Below the pieces are notes generated by a model that had not been told where the DNA came from, made no database searches, and was given only the letters and a program-made list of their open reading frames with translations. Positions 1 through 9,763 of a stretch of DNA of 64,000 nucleotides are shown here, in pieces. Where the stretch lies: positions 1-64,000 of the forward strand of contig WTFZ01000049.1 of NCBI GenBank assembly GCA_011523835.1, in the 5' to 3' direction. Within the stretch, counting starts at the first letter, position 1; each line of letters starts with the position of its first letter. The translations under genes were made by a program, and so were the position numbers. This DNA is from Synechococcus sp. CO36386bin_29. GTDB taxonomy: Bacteria > Cyanobacteriota > Cyanobacteriia > PCC-6307 > Cyanobiaceae.

Positions 1-1
1 G

Positions 2-877
2 GAGGACCACGGCATCGCCCTGCGTCTGCTGGAGTGCATCGAGATGCACAGCTGGTCCAGACTGCTGCGTGAGTGCAGGCTGCTGCACCAACGGCTCTGC
101 CAAGACCTGGCCGGCGATGGCTTTGATGTGGCCAGCTTCCGGGACATCGATATCACGCGCGCCTTCGTGTGCAAAAGCGGTGATCTGATTGCTTACGCCT
201 ACCGCAAGGCCAACCGCTTGCCCGTGACCTGCTTCCGCAGCATGGATGCCCTGCTGGCCGATCCACCGACCGACCAGGACCGTCGGGCCCTGGTGGTGCT
301 GGATGACTACATCGGCACAGGATCACAGTTTCTATTTCATTTCCTGGCCCGACGACCGGCTCACCTCAACCTGCTGCAGCGCTACGACAAGGTGCGGCTG
401 GGGGCGATCGTGGTGCACGACGATGCCCGGCAGAAATGGAAATTGCTCCAACATCGCTGCTTCAGCGATGTGATGGCGATTGAGGAGCGGGAACTGGCCT
501 GCATCGATTTCTCAGGAGAGAGGGAACAACTGATCGCAACCCTTGGCCGACTGAATTGGTGCGACTGCGGCTTGCTTGCAGCCCAGAAAGACTTTCCAGT
601 GACCGCCCACCCCGATCTCAGCCAAGACGAACGACTGACCCTGCAACACTTCCTCAGAAAACAGCAACAAAAAGAAGGCTCAGGGACGACCGAATTCCTG
701 CTCGGGCATCACACATTTTTCTACGGCGCACCCAACGCGCTCGCCCGGGTGCTGCTCCCGCTGTTCAAACGGATCGAAGACTTCACCGTCTACGACAACG
801 GCACCCTGGTGGGATTACCAACACCCATCATCGATTACAACATCGACAATGCTCAAGCCATCACATATCTCGGTTGA
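2..877 (+). CDS. Phosphoribosyltransferase-like protein (5' end probably outside window)
   Basis: Frame is open from base 2 through the track ORF at 44; PRPP-loop-like motif ALVVLDDYIGTGSQF. Confidence 0.6.
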   Translation, partial: EDHGIALRLLECIEMHSWSRLLRECRLLHQRLCQDLAGDGFDVASFRDIDITRAFVCKSGDLIAYAYRKANRLPVTCFRSMDALLADPPTDQDRRALVVLDDYIGTGSQFLFHFLARRPAHLNLLQRYDKVRLGAIVVHDDARQKWKLLQHRCFSDVMAIEERELACIDFSGEREQLIATLGRLNWCDCGLLAAQKDFPVTAHPDLSQDERLTLQHFLRKQQQKEGSGTTEFLLGHHTFFYGAPNALARVLLPLFKRIEDFTVYDNGTLVGLPTPIIDYNIDNAQAITYLG

Positions 878-892
878 ATCTCTGAAGCGCGG

Positions 893-1858
893 TCAGCAGG
901 CGACGTAGGCCTCGACCTGATCACTGAGACGGCGCAGACCGGCGAGACCATCACGCTCCAGATTGCGGACCCGATCCCGGCTGATGCCGATCACGCGTCC
1001 GATTCCTGTGAGGCTCATCGGATCCTCTCCGTCCATCCCGTAGCGCATCCGCAACACCCGTTCCTGCAATTCAGGCAGCTGGCCCAACAGGTCCCGCAGA
1101 TCCCCCTTCAGGCACTCCCCTTCCACCTGCTCACTCGGCAATTCACCATCCCCTGCCAGCAGATCCAGCAGTTCCGTGTCATCGCCATCACCCACCTTCA
1201 TCTCCAGGCTCACCGGCTGACGCGCACGGCACATCAGCTCCTTCACCTCCTCTTCCGGAAGCTCCACAAATTCAGCCAGTTCCGTCACCGATGGCGTCCG
1301 CCCCAGGTCCTGACTTAACTCCCGCTGACCTTTCTTCAGCTTGTTCAGCATCTCCGTGATGTGGATCGGCAACCGGATCGTCCGGCTCTTCTCCGCGATC
1401 GCCCGCGTGATCCCCTGGCGGATCCACCAGTACGCATAGGTGCTGAATTTGTAGCCCCGCGTCGGGTCGAACTTCTCCACACCTCGCACCAGCCCGATCG
1501 TTCCCTCCTGGATCAGATCCAGAAGCTCCATGTTCCGCTTGGTGTACTTCTTGGCAACACTCACCACCAGGCGCAGATTCGCAGCCACCATCCGCTCCTT
1601 CGCCCGGCGGCCGGCCTGCAGTTTGCGCTTCAGCTGCACTGCGCTCAATCCCGCGGCCTTCGCCAGCTCACCTGCAGGCACCGACTCTCCACCACGCTTG
1701 TCCTTCAGTTCCGATTCCAACGCCTCCAGATCCATCAGCTCCTGCACCTGACGGCCCAGGGTGATCTCCTGCTGATGGCTCAACAGCGGCACACGACCGA
1801 TGTCTCGCAAATAGGAACGCACCAGGTCCGCATCAGGTAGCAGAGCCAGGGGTGCCAT
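893..1858 (-). CDS. RNA polymerase sigma factor, sigma-70 family (group 2-like)
   Basis: [61 protein letters not shown]; region 4 helix-turn-helix. Confidence 0.95.
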   Translation of the reverse strand: MAPLALLPDADLVRSYLRDIGRVPLLSHQQEITLGRQVQELMDLEALESELKDKRGGESVPAGELAKAAGLSAVQLKRKLQAGRRAKERMVAANLRLVVSVAKKYTKRNMELLDLIQEGTIGLVRGVEKFDPTRGYKFSTYAYWWIRQGITRAIAEKSRTIRLPIHITEMLNKLKKGQRELSQDLGRTPSVTELAEFVELPEEEVKELMCRARQPVSLEMKVGDGDDTELLDLLAGDGELPSEQVEGECLKGDLRDLLGQLPELQERVLRMRYGMDGEDPMSLTGIGRVIGISRDRVRNLERDGLAGLRRLSDQVEAYVAC

Positions 1859-2697
1859 GGATTACGAAACACACAAGTTTCTTAATTTTACACCAATCTC
1901 CAAGGTCTCTCCCCCAAAGCCCCAAAGGGTTCAAGCGTGGTCAGAATGGAAAGAGCGAATGTTTTCTCGTGGCAACCTCTGCAGCGAGCCCGGTGTGCAC
2001 AGCAAGATTGCTCGTTGTCGAAGACGATGATTCGATCAGGGAAACAGTTGAAGAAGCCCTGAGAGCTGAAGGATTCGAGGTGAAAGCTTGCGGTGACGGG
2101 GCCGAAGCCATGAACCTTCTGACAGCGACGGATTCGATGGACGTCGATCTACTCGTCCTCGACCTCATGCTTCCTGGACTCGGTGGTCTCGATCTGTGCA
2201 GGCAGCTCCGCAAGCGGAACAACGACACTCCCGTGCTGGTCATCAGTGCTCGGGACAGTGAAACGGATCGAGTGCTTGGCCTTGAAGTGGGTGCTGATGA
2301 TTACCTCGTCAAACCCTTCGGCTTACGGGAACTTGTTGCACGATGCAGGGCCTTGCTGCGGCGCTCTCGACAGAGCGAAACCGTGTCACAACAAGATCGC
2401 GAAGTCATCCAGAGCGGCAACCTCTGTCTTTTCGCACGCGAATGCCGTGTGACCCGCGACGGAGAGGACCTCACGCTGTCACCGAAGGAATACAAAATCC
2501 TTGAACTTCTGATCCGCAATCCGAGAAGAGTTTGGAGCAGAGACCAGCTTCTGGAGCGCATTTGGGGAATCGATTTTGTCGGAGACACCAAAACCGTTGA
2601 TGTGCACATCCGCTGGTTGAGAGAAAAAATCGAAGAAGAACCCTCGTCTCCTCAACACATTCGAACGGTTAGGGGATTCGGCTATCGCTTCGACTGA
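1852..2697 (+). CDS. OmpR/PhoB-family response regulator (true start probably a GTG near 1970)
   Basis: Receiver domain LLVVEDDDSIRETVEEAL...VLDLMLPGLGG...KPFGLRELVAR plus winged-helix C-terminus; followed by a kinase (PhoB/PhoR-like pair). Confidence 0.92.
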   Translation: MPWITKHTSFLILHQSPRSLPQSPKGFKRGQNGKSECFLVATSAASPVCTARLLVVEDDDSIRETVEEALRAEGFEVKACGDGAEAMNLLTATDSMDVDLLVLDLMLPGLGGLDLCRQLRKRNNDTPVLVISARDSETDRVLGLEVGADDYLVKPFGLRELVARCRALLRRSRQSETVSQQDREVIQSGNLCLFARECRVTRDGEDLTLSPKEYKILELLIRNPRRVWSRDQLLERIWGIDFVGDTKTVDVHIRWLREKIEEEPSSPQHIRTVRGFGYRFD

Positions 2698-2702
2698 TCA
2701 TC

Positions 2703-3851
2703 GTGAGTACAGGAACTGAATTTTTCCAAGGTCTCGGTCTTGGTGTCTTCGGTAGTTGGATTCTCGCCGCGAGACAGCGACGCTCAGCGGCAAGATCCAA
2801 ATCGAATCTGTCGCCATCGATGCTGGCAGGTCATGCCCTCACCACACCCCAACTCCTGGCCTGGATTGATGCAGCCACCCAGGGCTGGTTGATCCTCACG
2901 CCGGATCTGAGGATCGGATACATCAATGCCAAGGCTGAAAGCCTTCTCCAATTTTCAAAAACTCTGCTGGTCCGTGGACAAGCCCTTGATGACGTGCTTT
3001 CAGTTCCAGAGCTTGAGGAGTCCATTCTCACTGTGCGCCATCAGCAGCGTCCCCAGCGTTGCGAGTGGGAGCAGATGGGAATTCCGCTTGAGGGGATCGT
3101 CCTTCCAGGTTCGGATGAGTGGCTTCTGGTTCTGCTTCAGAACAGACAATCCCTGGAGGCACAACAGCAACAGCAGGAGCGATGGGTGAGCGACGTTGCC
3201 CATGAACTGAAAACCCCGCTGACCGCCCTGATGCTGGTGAGTGACAGGCTCGAGGGATCAGTCAATGAGGACGATCAAGTTCTGGTTGAACGCCTTCAGA
3301 AGGAACTCCGCCGATTGCAATTGATGGTTGAGGACCTTCTGGAACTGTCCCGTCTTGAAAATGTCCTTCCACGCGAGGAAAGTGATTATTCGGCTCTGAA
3401 TCTGGAGCAGCTTGTCGAGGGGGCCTGGAACAGCATTCGCCCCCTCGCTGATCAGAGACATGTGTCCCTGTCCATCAACACGCGTGAACCAGGAGCACTG
3501 TTCGGTGATCAACGACGCTTGCACCGTGCAGTTCTCAATCTCCTCGACAACGCCCTTCGTTATTCACCCGACCAAGGCACAGTGGAAGTCGATATTCTTC
3601 CAAGTGGTGGATGGTGGTTACTGAGTATCCGGGACCATGGACCTGGACTGAGTGAAAACGACCTCAGCAATATGTTTCACCGTTTCTATCGAGGTGATCC
3701 ATCAAGAGCCCGATCCAACCGCAGCGGCAGTGGCCTCGGCCTGGCCATCGTTCAACAGATTGCCGTGAATCATGGGGGCCGCGTCCAAGCCAGAAATCAT
3801 CCGGAAGGAGGCACCTCCATGGAACTCTTGCTGCCGAAGGCACAGGCATGA
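2703..3851 (+). CDS. PAS-containing sensor histidine kinase (PhoR-like)
   Basis: H-box VAHELKTPLTAL, N-box LLDNALRYSP, G-box DHGPGLS..GSGLGLAIV; adjacent to response regulator. Confidence 0.92.
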   Translation: MSTGTEFFQGLGLGVFGSWILAARQRRSAARSKSNLSPSMLAGHALTTPQLLAWIDAATQGWLILTPDLRIGYINAKAESLLQFSKTLLVRGQALDDVLSVPELEESILTVRHQQRPQRCEWEQMGIPLEGIVLPGSDEWLLVLLQNRQSLEAQQQQQERWVSDVAHELKTPLTALMLVSDRLEGSVNEDDQVLVERLQKELRRLQLMVEDLLELSRLENVLPREESDYSALNLEQLVEGAWNSIRPLADQRHVSLSINTREPGALFGDQRRLHRAVLNLLDNALRYSPDQGTVEVDILPSGGWWLLSIRDHGPGLSENDLSNMFHRFYRGDPSRARSNRSGSGLGLAIVQQIAVNHGGRVQARNHPEGGTSMELLLPKAQA

Positions 3852-3864
3852 GTGGAGCTCAGAG

Positions 3865-4608
3865 GTGACGCGCCAGAGACTGCAGAAACTGATCGCAGCG
3901 GCAGGACTGTGTTCACGACGCAGAGCCGAAGACCTCTTGCGTCAGCATCGGGTAAAAGTGAATGGACAGCTGGCATCGATCGGCGACCAGGCTGATCTCG
4001 ACGAAGATGAGGTTGAAGTGGATGGGCGCCCCCTTCATCAAGCCCCACAACCACGCATTCTTCTGCTGAACAAACCACCGGGAGTGATCTGCAGCTGCCA
4101 TGACCCTCAACAGCGCAGAACTGTGCTCGACCTCGTGCCAGCGGATCTGAGAAGTGGTCTGCACCCCATTGGCCGGCTGGACGCAGAGAGCCGAGGAGCG
4201 CTGCTTCTCAGCAACCACGGAGAACTGACGCTGAAACTGACTCATCCCCGTTACAACCACCGCAAGACCTACCGAGTGATGGTGGCCGGCCTCCCTGCTG
4301 CAAGGGACCTGAAACAGTGGAGACGCGGTGTGGAGCTCGACGGCAAGGTCACGCGCCCTGCCGAGGTCACGCTTCTTGAAGGGACAACACGATCCAGCAT
4401 GCTTGAAGTCACTCTTCAAGAAGGCCGCAACCGCCAGATCCGCAGAATCGCCCTCTCCCTCGGCCACCGCGTTCTTGATCTTCAGAGGATCGCCATCGAA
4501 GATCTCAAGCTTGGTTCTCTAGCCGAGGGGTGCTGGAGAGAACTTTCCAAGCAAGAATGGGCTGATTTGATCAAGCACCCAGGGAGTCCGGTCATCAACA
4601 AGACATGA
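3865..4608 (+). CDS. Pseudouridine synthase, RsuA/RluB family
   Basis: S4 domain RLQKLIAAAGLCSRRRAEDLL and GRLDAESRGALLLSNHG; GTG start chosen at 3865. Confidence 0.92.
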   Translation: MTRQRLQKLIAAAGLCSRRRAEDLLRQHRVKVNGQLASIGDQADLDEDEVEVDGRPLHQAPQPRILLLNKPPGVICSCHDPQQRRTVLDLVPADLRSGLHPIGRLDAESRGALLLSNHGELTLKLTHPRYNHRKTYRVMVAGLPAARDLKQWRRGVELDGKVTRPAEVTLLEGTTRSSMLEVTLQEGRNRQIRRIALSLGHRVLDLQRIAIEDLKLGSLAEGCWRELSKQEWADLIKHPGSPVINKT

Positions 4609-5468
4609 CGTTGGTCAAACGCTTTCTTCCCTGGCGCCGACGCCAATCCAGCAAGAACACGCTCGAACCATCAACCTCAACCGGCATTGTTGATCCTGCA
4701 GAAGCTGCCGGGCAACTGCTGCGCGAGCAGCGCGAGCAACGCGGCCTGAGCCTGAGAGACCTGTCCAGACAAGTCCGGATCACGACTCCCGTCTTAGAGG
4801 CCCTGGAGCGGCACTGGCCGGAGCGCCTTCCGGAGGCGGCCTATCTCACAGCAATGTTGCACCGCTTGGAGGAATGCCTCGAGCTTGAGCCTGGCAGCCT
4901 TGAGGGAGCCCTGCCGAAGCAGGCCTTTCAATCGCAGAACCCTCAAAAGACTCGACTCACACGCTTCACGGTGGGCAGCATCGACATCTTCACCACTTGG
5001 CAGGGAAGTGTGCTGTATGGGTTGGTGATCCTCAGCTCGGTCTTCGCACTCAATCACCAGCAGCGGCAACTGGCGATGAGCAACACCCTCACGCTTGCGC
5101 CCATTCCCCTTGACCTTCAGAGCGACTCCGACGGGTTACTGAAAGGTCTTCGCCCTCTCCAGGAGCTGAGAGACGCCAACCTTTCTGAGGCGATTCCAGA
5201 TCTCTCCGCACCACAGCCACGCACTGGAGTGCTGAAGATCCAACTCAAGCAGCCAAGCAGCGTTGATCTGAGCAGCGACGGGGGCGATCGAACCAAGCTT
5301 CAGGGAGCGATCGGTTCGTTCACTCTTCAGCTCCTTCCTCCTGTCCAGATCAAGATCCAACCCGAGCCTGAACCTGGATCCGTTCTCTGGAACGGGGTTG
5401 CTCTGACGTCTGTGAAAGACAACCCCGGCCATTACCGCCTGAACCAGACCTCAGCACGCAATCCATAA
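4605..5468 (+). CDS. RodZ-like helix-turn-helix membrane protein
   Basis: GQLLREQREQRGLSLRDLSRQVRITTPVLEALE N-terminal HTH, then one TM segment. Confidence 0.75.
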   Translation: MTLVKRFLPWRRRQSSKNTLEPSTSTGIVDPAEAAGQLLREQREQRGLSLRDLSRQVRITTPVLEALERHWPERLPEAAYLTAMLHRLEECLELEPGSLEGALPKQAFQSQNPQKTRLTRFTVGSIDIFTTWQGSVLYGLVILSSVFALNHQQRQLAMSNTLTLAPIPLDLQSDSDGLLKGLRPLQELRDANLSEAIPDLSAPQPRTGVLKIQLKQPSSVDLSSDGGDRTKLQGAIGSFTLQLLPPVQIKIQPEPEPGSVLWNGVALTSVKDNPGHYRLNQTSARNP

Positions 5469-6964
5469 CCCTCGAGCGCACCTTCGAGAGCATCATCTAA
5501 AGCTGACAATCTCCACATCCAGTTGCCACCCACCGTGCCTGGTGTGTTGAAACGGGCCGCATCATCCAGATGCAGAAGATCCTGCAAAGGGGCCACCACC
5601 AAAGCAGCAGATGTGGATAGACCCAGCTCAAGAAGCTGCCATCCGGGAGCCTCAACGGTGCGCTCAAGCGTTGCTGAGACCTGATCTCTTGACGACTGGT
5701 CCAGTCGTTCCCACCACCCCAGGCTCGTGGGATTGTCGTGGGTTCCTGTATATACAACCCAACCACTGCCTTTGATGTTGGCTGGCAGATAAGGATTGTC
5801 TGCATTCCCATCAAAGGCGAACTGCAGCACCTTCATGCCAGGGAGATGGAAGCGATCGCGAAGTCGCTCCACATCAGGGGTGATCACCCCGAGATCCTCG
5901 GCCACGATGGGAAGGGATCCCCCGGCATCACGCCTCAGACAGGCCAGAAGCTCGCCACCGGGGGACCGTTGCCAGCGCCCGTTGATCGCCGTGTCATCGG
6001 AGCCAGGAACCGACCAATAAGCGGCCAGAGCACGGAAATGATCAAGGCGAAGCCTGTCAGCAAGATCCCATTGACGCGTCAAGCGATCACGCCACCAGCG
6101 GAATCCCGTCCGGCGATGGCGCCCCCAGGTGTAGACGGGTGTTCCCCAAAGCTGGCCGGTGGCAGAAAAGTAATCCGGAGGAACACCACTCTGCTGATGG
6201 AGGCGTCCATCTCCGGCAATCGAAAACAGCGAGCGGTTGCTCCAGACATCAGCGCTGTCGCGAGCGACATAGAAAGGAAGATCACCAAGGATCTCCACAC
6301 CGAGGTCGCTTGCAAGGGCGCGGAGCCGGCGCCACTGACGGTCCAGATGCCATTGGAGAAGATCCTGCTCAAGAAGAGCATCCCGGTGTGAGAGACGCCA
6401 ATGCTCCAGTGCCGATTCGCGGTGGACCGCCAGCTCATGCGCCCAGGCCCACCAGGGCAAATTTGCATGCTCACGGCGGAGCACCATGAAGGCGGAGTGA
6501 TCACGAAGCCAACGTGCCTGGTCGATGCACCATCGCTGGAAGGCCTCGTGGCGATCGGCAGGCTGCCCCGCCCAACACAGACGCAACGATCTGGCCAATG
6601 CATCGGCCCGTTGACCGGCCATAGCGAAATCAAGGTGTTCGCCCCCCGCTGGGTCCGCCGCAGTCGCCTGAGGAAGATCCTGCACATCATCGGGGGTGAT
6701 GAACCCCTCGTCGCTCAGATCCTGGGCATCGAGCAACCAGGGATTGATGGCGAAACTCGACGGCGAGCTGTAAGGAGAGCCCGTTCCATCCGGTGGAGCG
6801 AGCGGCAGCACTTGCCACACCCTGATTCCTTGGCGAGCCAGCGCATGCAGCCAACCTCGAGCTGCAGCACCGAACGTGCCGCACACAGGTGATCCGGGAA
6901 GAGCGGTTGGATGCAGAAGAACACCAACCCTGCGACTTGATGCAGTCCCTCTTGGATGGGGCAT
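5432..6964 (-). CDS. malQ: 4-alpha-glucanotransferase
   Basis: GVLLHPTALPGSPVCGTFG, RLDHFRALAAYW, IVAEDLGVITPDV, YTGTHDNPTSLGWW. Confidence 0.96.
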   Translation of the reverse strand: MPHPRGTASSRRVGVLLHPTALPGSPVCGTFGAAARGWLHALARQGIRVWQVLPLAPPDGTGSPYSSPSSFAINPWLLDAQDLSDEGFITPDDVQDLPQATAADPAGGEHLDFAMAGQRADALARSLRLCWAGQPADRHEAFQRWCIDQARWLRDHSAFMVLRREHANLPWWAWAHELAVHRESALEHWRLSHRDALLEQDLLQWHLDRQWRRLRALASDLGVEILGDLPFYVARDSADVWSNRSLFSIAGDGRLHQQSGVPPDYFSATGQLWGTPVYTWGRHRRTGFRWWRDRLTRQWDLADRLRLDHFRALAAYWSVPGSDDTAINGRWQRSPGGELLACLRRDAGGSLPIVAEDLGVITPDVERLRDRFHLPGMKVLQFAFDGNADNPYLPANIKGSGWVVYTGTHDNPTSLGWWERLDQSSRDQVSATLERTVEAPGWQLLELGLSTSAALVVAPLQDLLHLDDAARFNTPGTVGGNWMWRLSALDDALEGALEGYGLRAEVWFRR

Positions 6965-6976
6965 AGACGCAAGGGA

Positions 6977-8185
6977 TCAGCGGGCGGGCAGGCGGTAACG
7001 CTCAACGATGCGTCGCGCGAAAGCGGGCAGATGGCGATCCACCACCTCAGGATGATGCCGGCGCAGCCAGAGCGCATTCCTCGTGAAGTGGGAATCAATG
7101 GAGAAGCGGCCGTATTCCAGTCCCTTCGGCCCGACCCGCTGCACGATCCAGCCCACAATTTCTGCGAGCCACATGGGCAGTCGCAAGGCCTTGTCATAAG
7201 CATCAATGCCTTGCTGAACAGCCTGGCGGCGATCACCTCGGCTCGAGACCGGCGCCTGATCGAGTTCCGCTTCCACCAGCTTCAGCAATTCAGCACCTCG
7301 TGAATTGCGCACGACCAACCACTGGCGGCCGAATTCAGCGCCCATGTAACCCACAACCAGATCAGCGCCGGCATTGACGTAGTCAAAGCAACTCAGACAA
7401 CTCGGGGCGAAGACATCCTTCAGAGCCGGCGTATCAAGACCGAAGAAGGGGACTGTTTCAACACGACCATCGCTGTGTCTGAAATGAATCCTGAAATCCT
7501 GCATGAACTCGTAGTGCACCACCGTGTCCGGTGTCGCACTGGCGCTCTCCAAAAAAGTCTGAAGACCCTCTCGGGAGACATTGTCCACACAGGGAAGGCC
7601 CAAGACATACAGCGCATCGAGCGGGAGGGTGTCCTGCACGGCACGCAGAGCCTGAACCTGGCAACCGACGCCGATCGCCAGCAGTCGTTTGATCCCACTG
7701 CCCGGCAGTTGCTCAAGAACTGAGAGGTTGTTGGACAGGGTGGGTTTGTTCACCCTTGCAGCCAGAACCTCCTCCGGCGTACGTGCCAGAACGGGCATCG
7801 GCGTGAAGCGATCGTCTGGGCTTTGCTGAACGCAGAGCACGGCATCAACGAGCCCCGTCTCCAGAGCGCGAACTCCCAGGCGACTGACAATTCCCGTCCA
7901 CTGGGCTCCATCGATCGGCGTCTGCAGCCGCGCGGTGAGCATCCGCTGCTGCACCCCGAAATACAGCTCATCCTCCTGATCGAGATCGCGGGCGCGGCCA
8001 TGGGCCTTGCGTTCCATCCCATCGAAGTCCTGATGCAGGAAGGCACAGGCCTGGCGCACGTAAGCAACCCAGCGCGAATCACAGAGGCCGCAGTCACTGC
8101 AGAGATCCTTGGCGGGACGGATCCGGTCGCGGGGAATCGGTCGCGCCTGGTCGTGGGGAAGCGGTGAAGCGGGGGAAGACGTCAC
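6977..8185 (-). CDS. bciB: Coenzyme F420 hydrogenase beta-subunit family protein; F-type (BciB/Slr1923-like) divinyl chlorophyllide 8-vinyl reductase
   Basis: AKDLCSDCGLCDSRW cysteine motif, SCLSCFDYVNAGADLVVGYMG; cyanobacterial context. Confidence 0.8.
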   Translation of the reverse strand: MTSSPASPLPHDQARPIPRDRIRPAKDLCSDCGLCDSRWVAYVRQACAFLHQDFDGMERKAHGRARDLDQEDELYFGVQQRMLTARLQTPIDGAQWTGIVSRLGVRALETGLVDAVLCVQQSPDDRFTPMPVLARTPEEVLAARVNKPTLSNNLSVLEQLPGSGIKRLLAIGVGCQVQALRAVQDTLPLDALYVLGLPCVDNVSREGLQTFLESASATPDTVVHYEFMQDFRIHFRHSDGRVETVPFFGLDTPALKDVFAPSCLSCFDYVNAGADLVVGYMGAEFGRQWLVVRNSRGAELLKLVEAELDQAPVSSRGDRRQAVQQGIDAYDKALRLPMWLAEIVGWIVQRVGPKGLEYGRFSIDSHFTRNALWLRRHHPEVVDRHLPAFARRIVERYRLPAR

Positions 8186-8248
8186 AGACGGCTCAAGCCT
8201 GGAGAGAGGTCAACGCTAATCAGTGAGAGTTGAGCAAGACTGGGGTGA

Positions 8249-9265
8249 ATGAAGCAATCACAGCCCGTCATGGAGGGTTCGGCACCGGCAGGAGACGCGG
8301 GACAGCCCCGTATGAAGCTGTGGCTGGGAACAAAACCAAGCCGCACAGTCTTGAGAATTGCCGCTGCAGTGATCGGTGCAGGAGTGATCGGAGGAGGACT
8401 CGCGCTCATCTGGCCAGAACCTGATCCGATGTCCGCAGCTTCACCCTCCAAGGATGACCCTGCGAGCTTGGCACCTCTTCCAGAGAGATCGATCACGCTG
8501 CTTCTGGTAGGGGTTGATTCGGAAGCCATCAACGATCCCTCAAACCGGGCAGCCCCCAAAGGACCGGCCAACGCAGACAGCCTGATCCTGATCAGAGTCG
8601 AAGCTGGGCAAGCGCTTCAGGTGCTGCAGATGCCCACGGAGCTGGCCGTGCAACTGCCCGGTCGCGAGGGGCTGCAACCCCTTGCCCGGGCCTATCGAGA
8701 AGGAGGCGTCGCCCTCACTGCCGACGTCATCGCTGAGATCCTGGGACTCCCTGCCGGAAAACCCGATCGCTATCTGGTGATGCCCCGTCAGGCCTTGCGC
8801 ACCCTTGTGGACGGTCTCGGCGAAGTGGAAGTGAGTCTCAATCAGTCGTACAACCGCGAGGACAAAGCCCAGAACTACACCGTGAATCTTCAGGCCGGTC
8901 TCCAGACACTCAACGGCCGTCAAGCTGAACAGCTGGCAAGACACCGTCCCAATGCCAACGACAATGGGCCTCGGAGGACACGCCAAGAAAGCCTGCTGCG
9001 CGGAATCCATGACCAGCTCAGGCAACCCAATGCCATCGCCCTCCTTCCGGATGTGATCGGCGAAGTTTCAGGGCAGGTCTCAACCGATCTCACCCCCTCC
9101 GAAATGCTCAGCCTCATGGCAGCGGCGCTGAGCAGTCTTGAGCCACCTGTGATCAGCGGACTGAAACTGGCGCCTCGAGCAGGTCAGCAGCAACTACGCG
9201 AGCTCATGCCCAATCAGAGCCTTCCGCTCTGGCCACCTGAGACCAACGCGACCGCAGGCAACTGA
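8249..9265 (+). CDS. LytR-CpsA-Psr (LCP) family protein
   Basis: TM anchor then ITLLLVGVDS...ADSLILIRVEAG...RTRQESLLRGI. Confidence 0.85.
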   Translation: MKQSQPVMEGSAPAGDAGQPRMKLWLGTKPSRTVLRIAAAVIGAGVIGGGLALIWPEPDPMSAASPSKDDPASLAPLPERSITLLLVGVDSEAINDPSNRAAPKGPANADSLILIRVEAGQALQVLQMPTELAVQLPGREGLQPLARAYREGGVALTADVIAEILGLPAGKPDRYLVMPRQALRTLVDGLGEVEVSLNQSYNREDKAQNYTVNLQAGLQTLNGRQAEQLARHRPNANDNGPRRTRQESLLRGIHDQLRQPNAIALLPDVIGEVSGQVSTDLTPSEMLSLMAAALSSLEPPVISGLKLAPRAGQQQLRELMPNQSLPLWPPETNATAGN

Positions 9266-9737
9266 TCAAGCCAGAGAGATCCTCATCGGTTCCCTGGAGA
9301 CATCCACACCAGGGGAGGCCGTCGGCCCTGCGGGCGGAACGGCTCCAAGTTCCGCCCAATTGCACCAAACCGAGAAGCGCAACATTCAGCTCTCGGGACA
9401 GGGCCACTGACCCAGGAACGATGCCGGCAAAACGCCCGTCTTTCCTTGGCTCAGCAAACATGAGAACGGGGACACGCCAGGAGGCGAGGGCCTCGAGCCA
9501 GCTGCCTTCTCCGGACTCATCCACGGCCACATCGCCACTCACCCGCAGGAGCATGGGCTCCGGGGATTGCTTGGGAGATTCGCTGATGATTCGCTGCAAA
9601 AGTGGATGGGGTGAGGCACCTGAGGCTTCTTCAATCAGGGTGGCGTTCAATCCCTCCGCAAGGTTGCGACAGGCGGAGGCCATCCCCCCTTCACCCAGCC
9701 TCCCGGCTCCGATCACCACAAGAAGGTTGTTCACCAT
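9204..9737 (-). CDS. Conserved hypothetical protein
   Basis: Long ORF with N-terminal NNLLVVIGAGRLGEGG; convergent overlap with LCP gene. Confidence 0.6.
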   Translation of the reverse strand: MVNNLLVVIGAGRLGEGGMASACRNLAEGLNATLIEEASGASPHPLLQRIISESPKQSPEPMLLRVSGDVAVDESGEGSWLEALASWRVPVLMFAEPRKDGRFAGIVPGSVALSRELNVALLGLVQLGGTWSRSARRADGLPWCGCLQGTDEDLSGLISCLRSRWSQVARAEGSDWA

Positions 9738-9763
9738 GAAGGCACCCTAGAAGCCTCGGATGG

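Noticed and set aside
1361-1840. 159-aa plus-strand ORF
   Set aside because: Antisense shadow of the sigma factor gene; low-complexity His/Arg/Gln-rich translation.
3913-4467. 184-aa minus-strand ORF
   Set aside because: Antisense to the well-supported pseudouridine synthase gene.
5738-6391. 217-aa plus-strand ORF (and 6079-6690 minus)
   Set aside because: Other-frame shadows of malQ, whose motifs are unambiguous.
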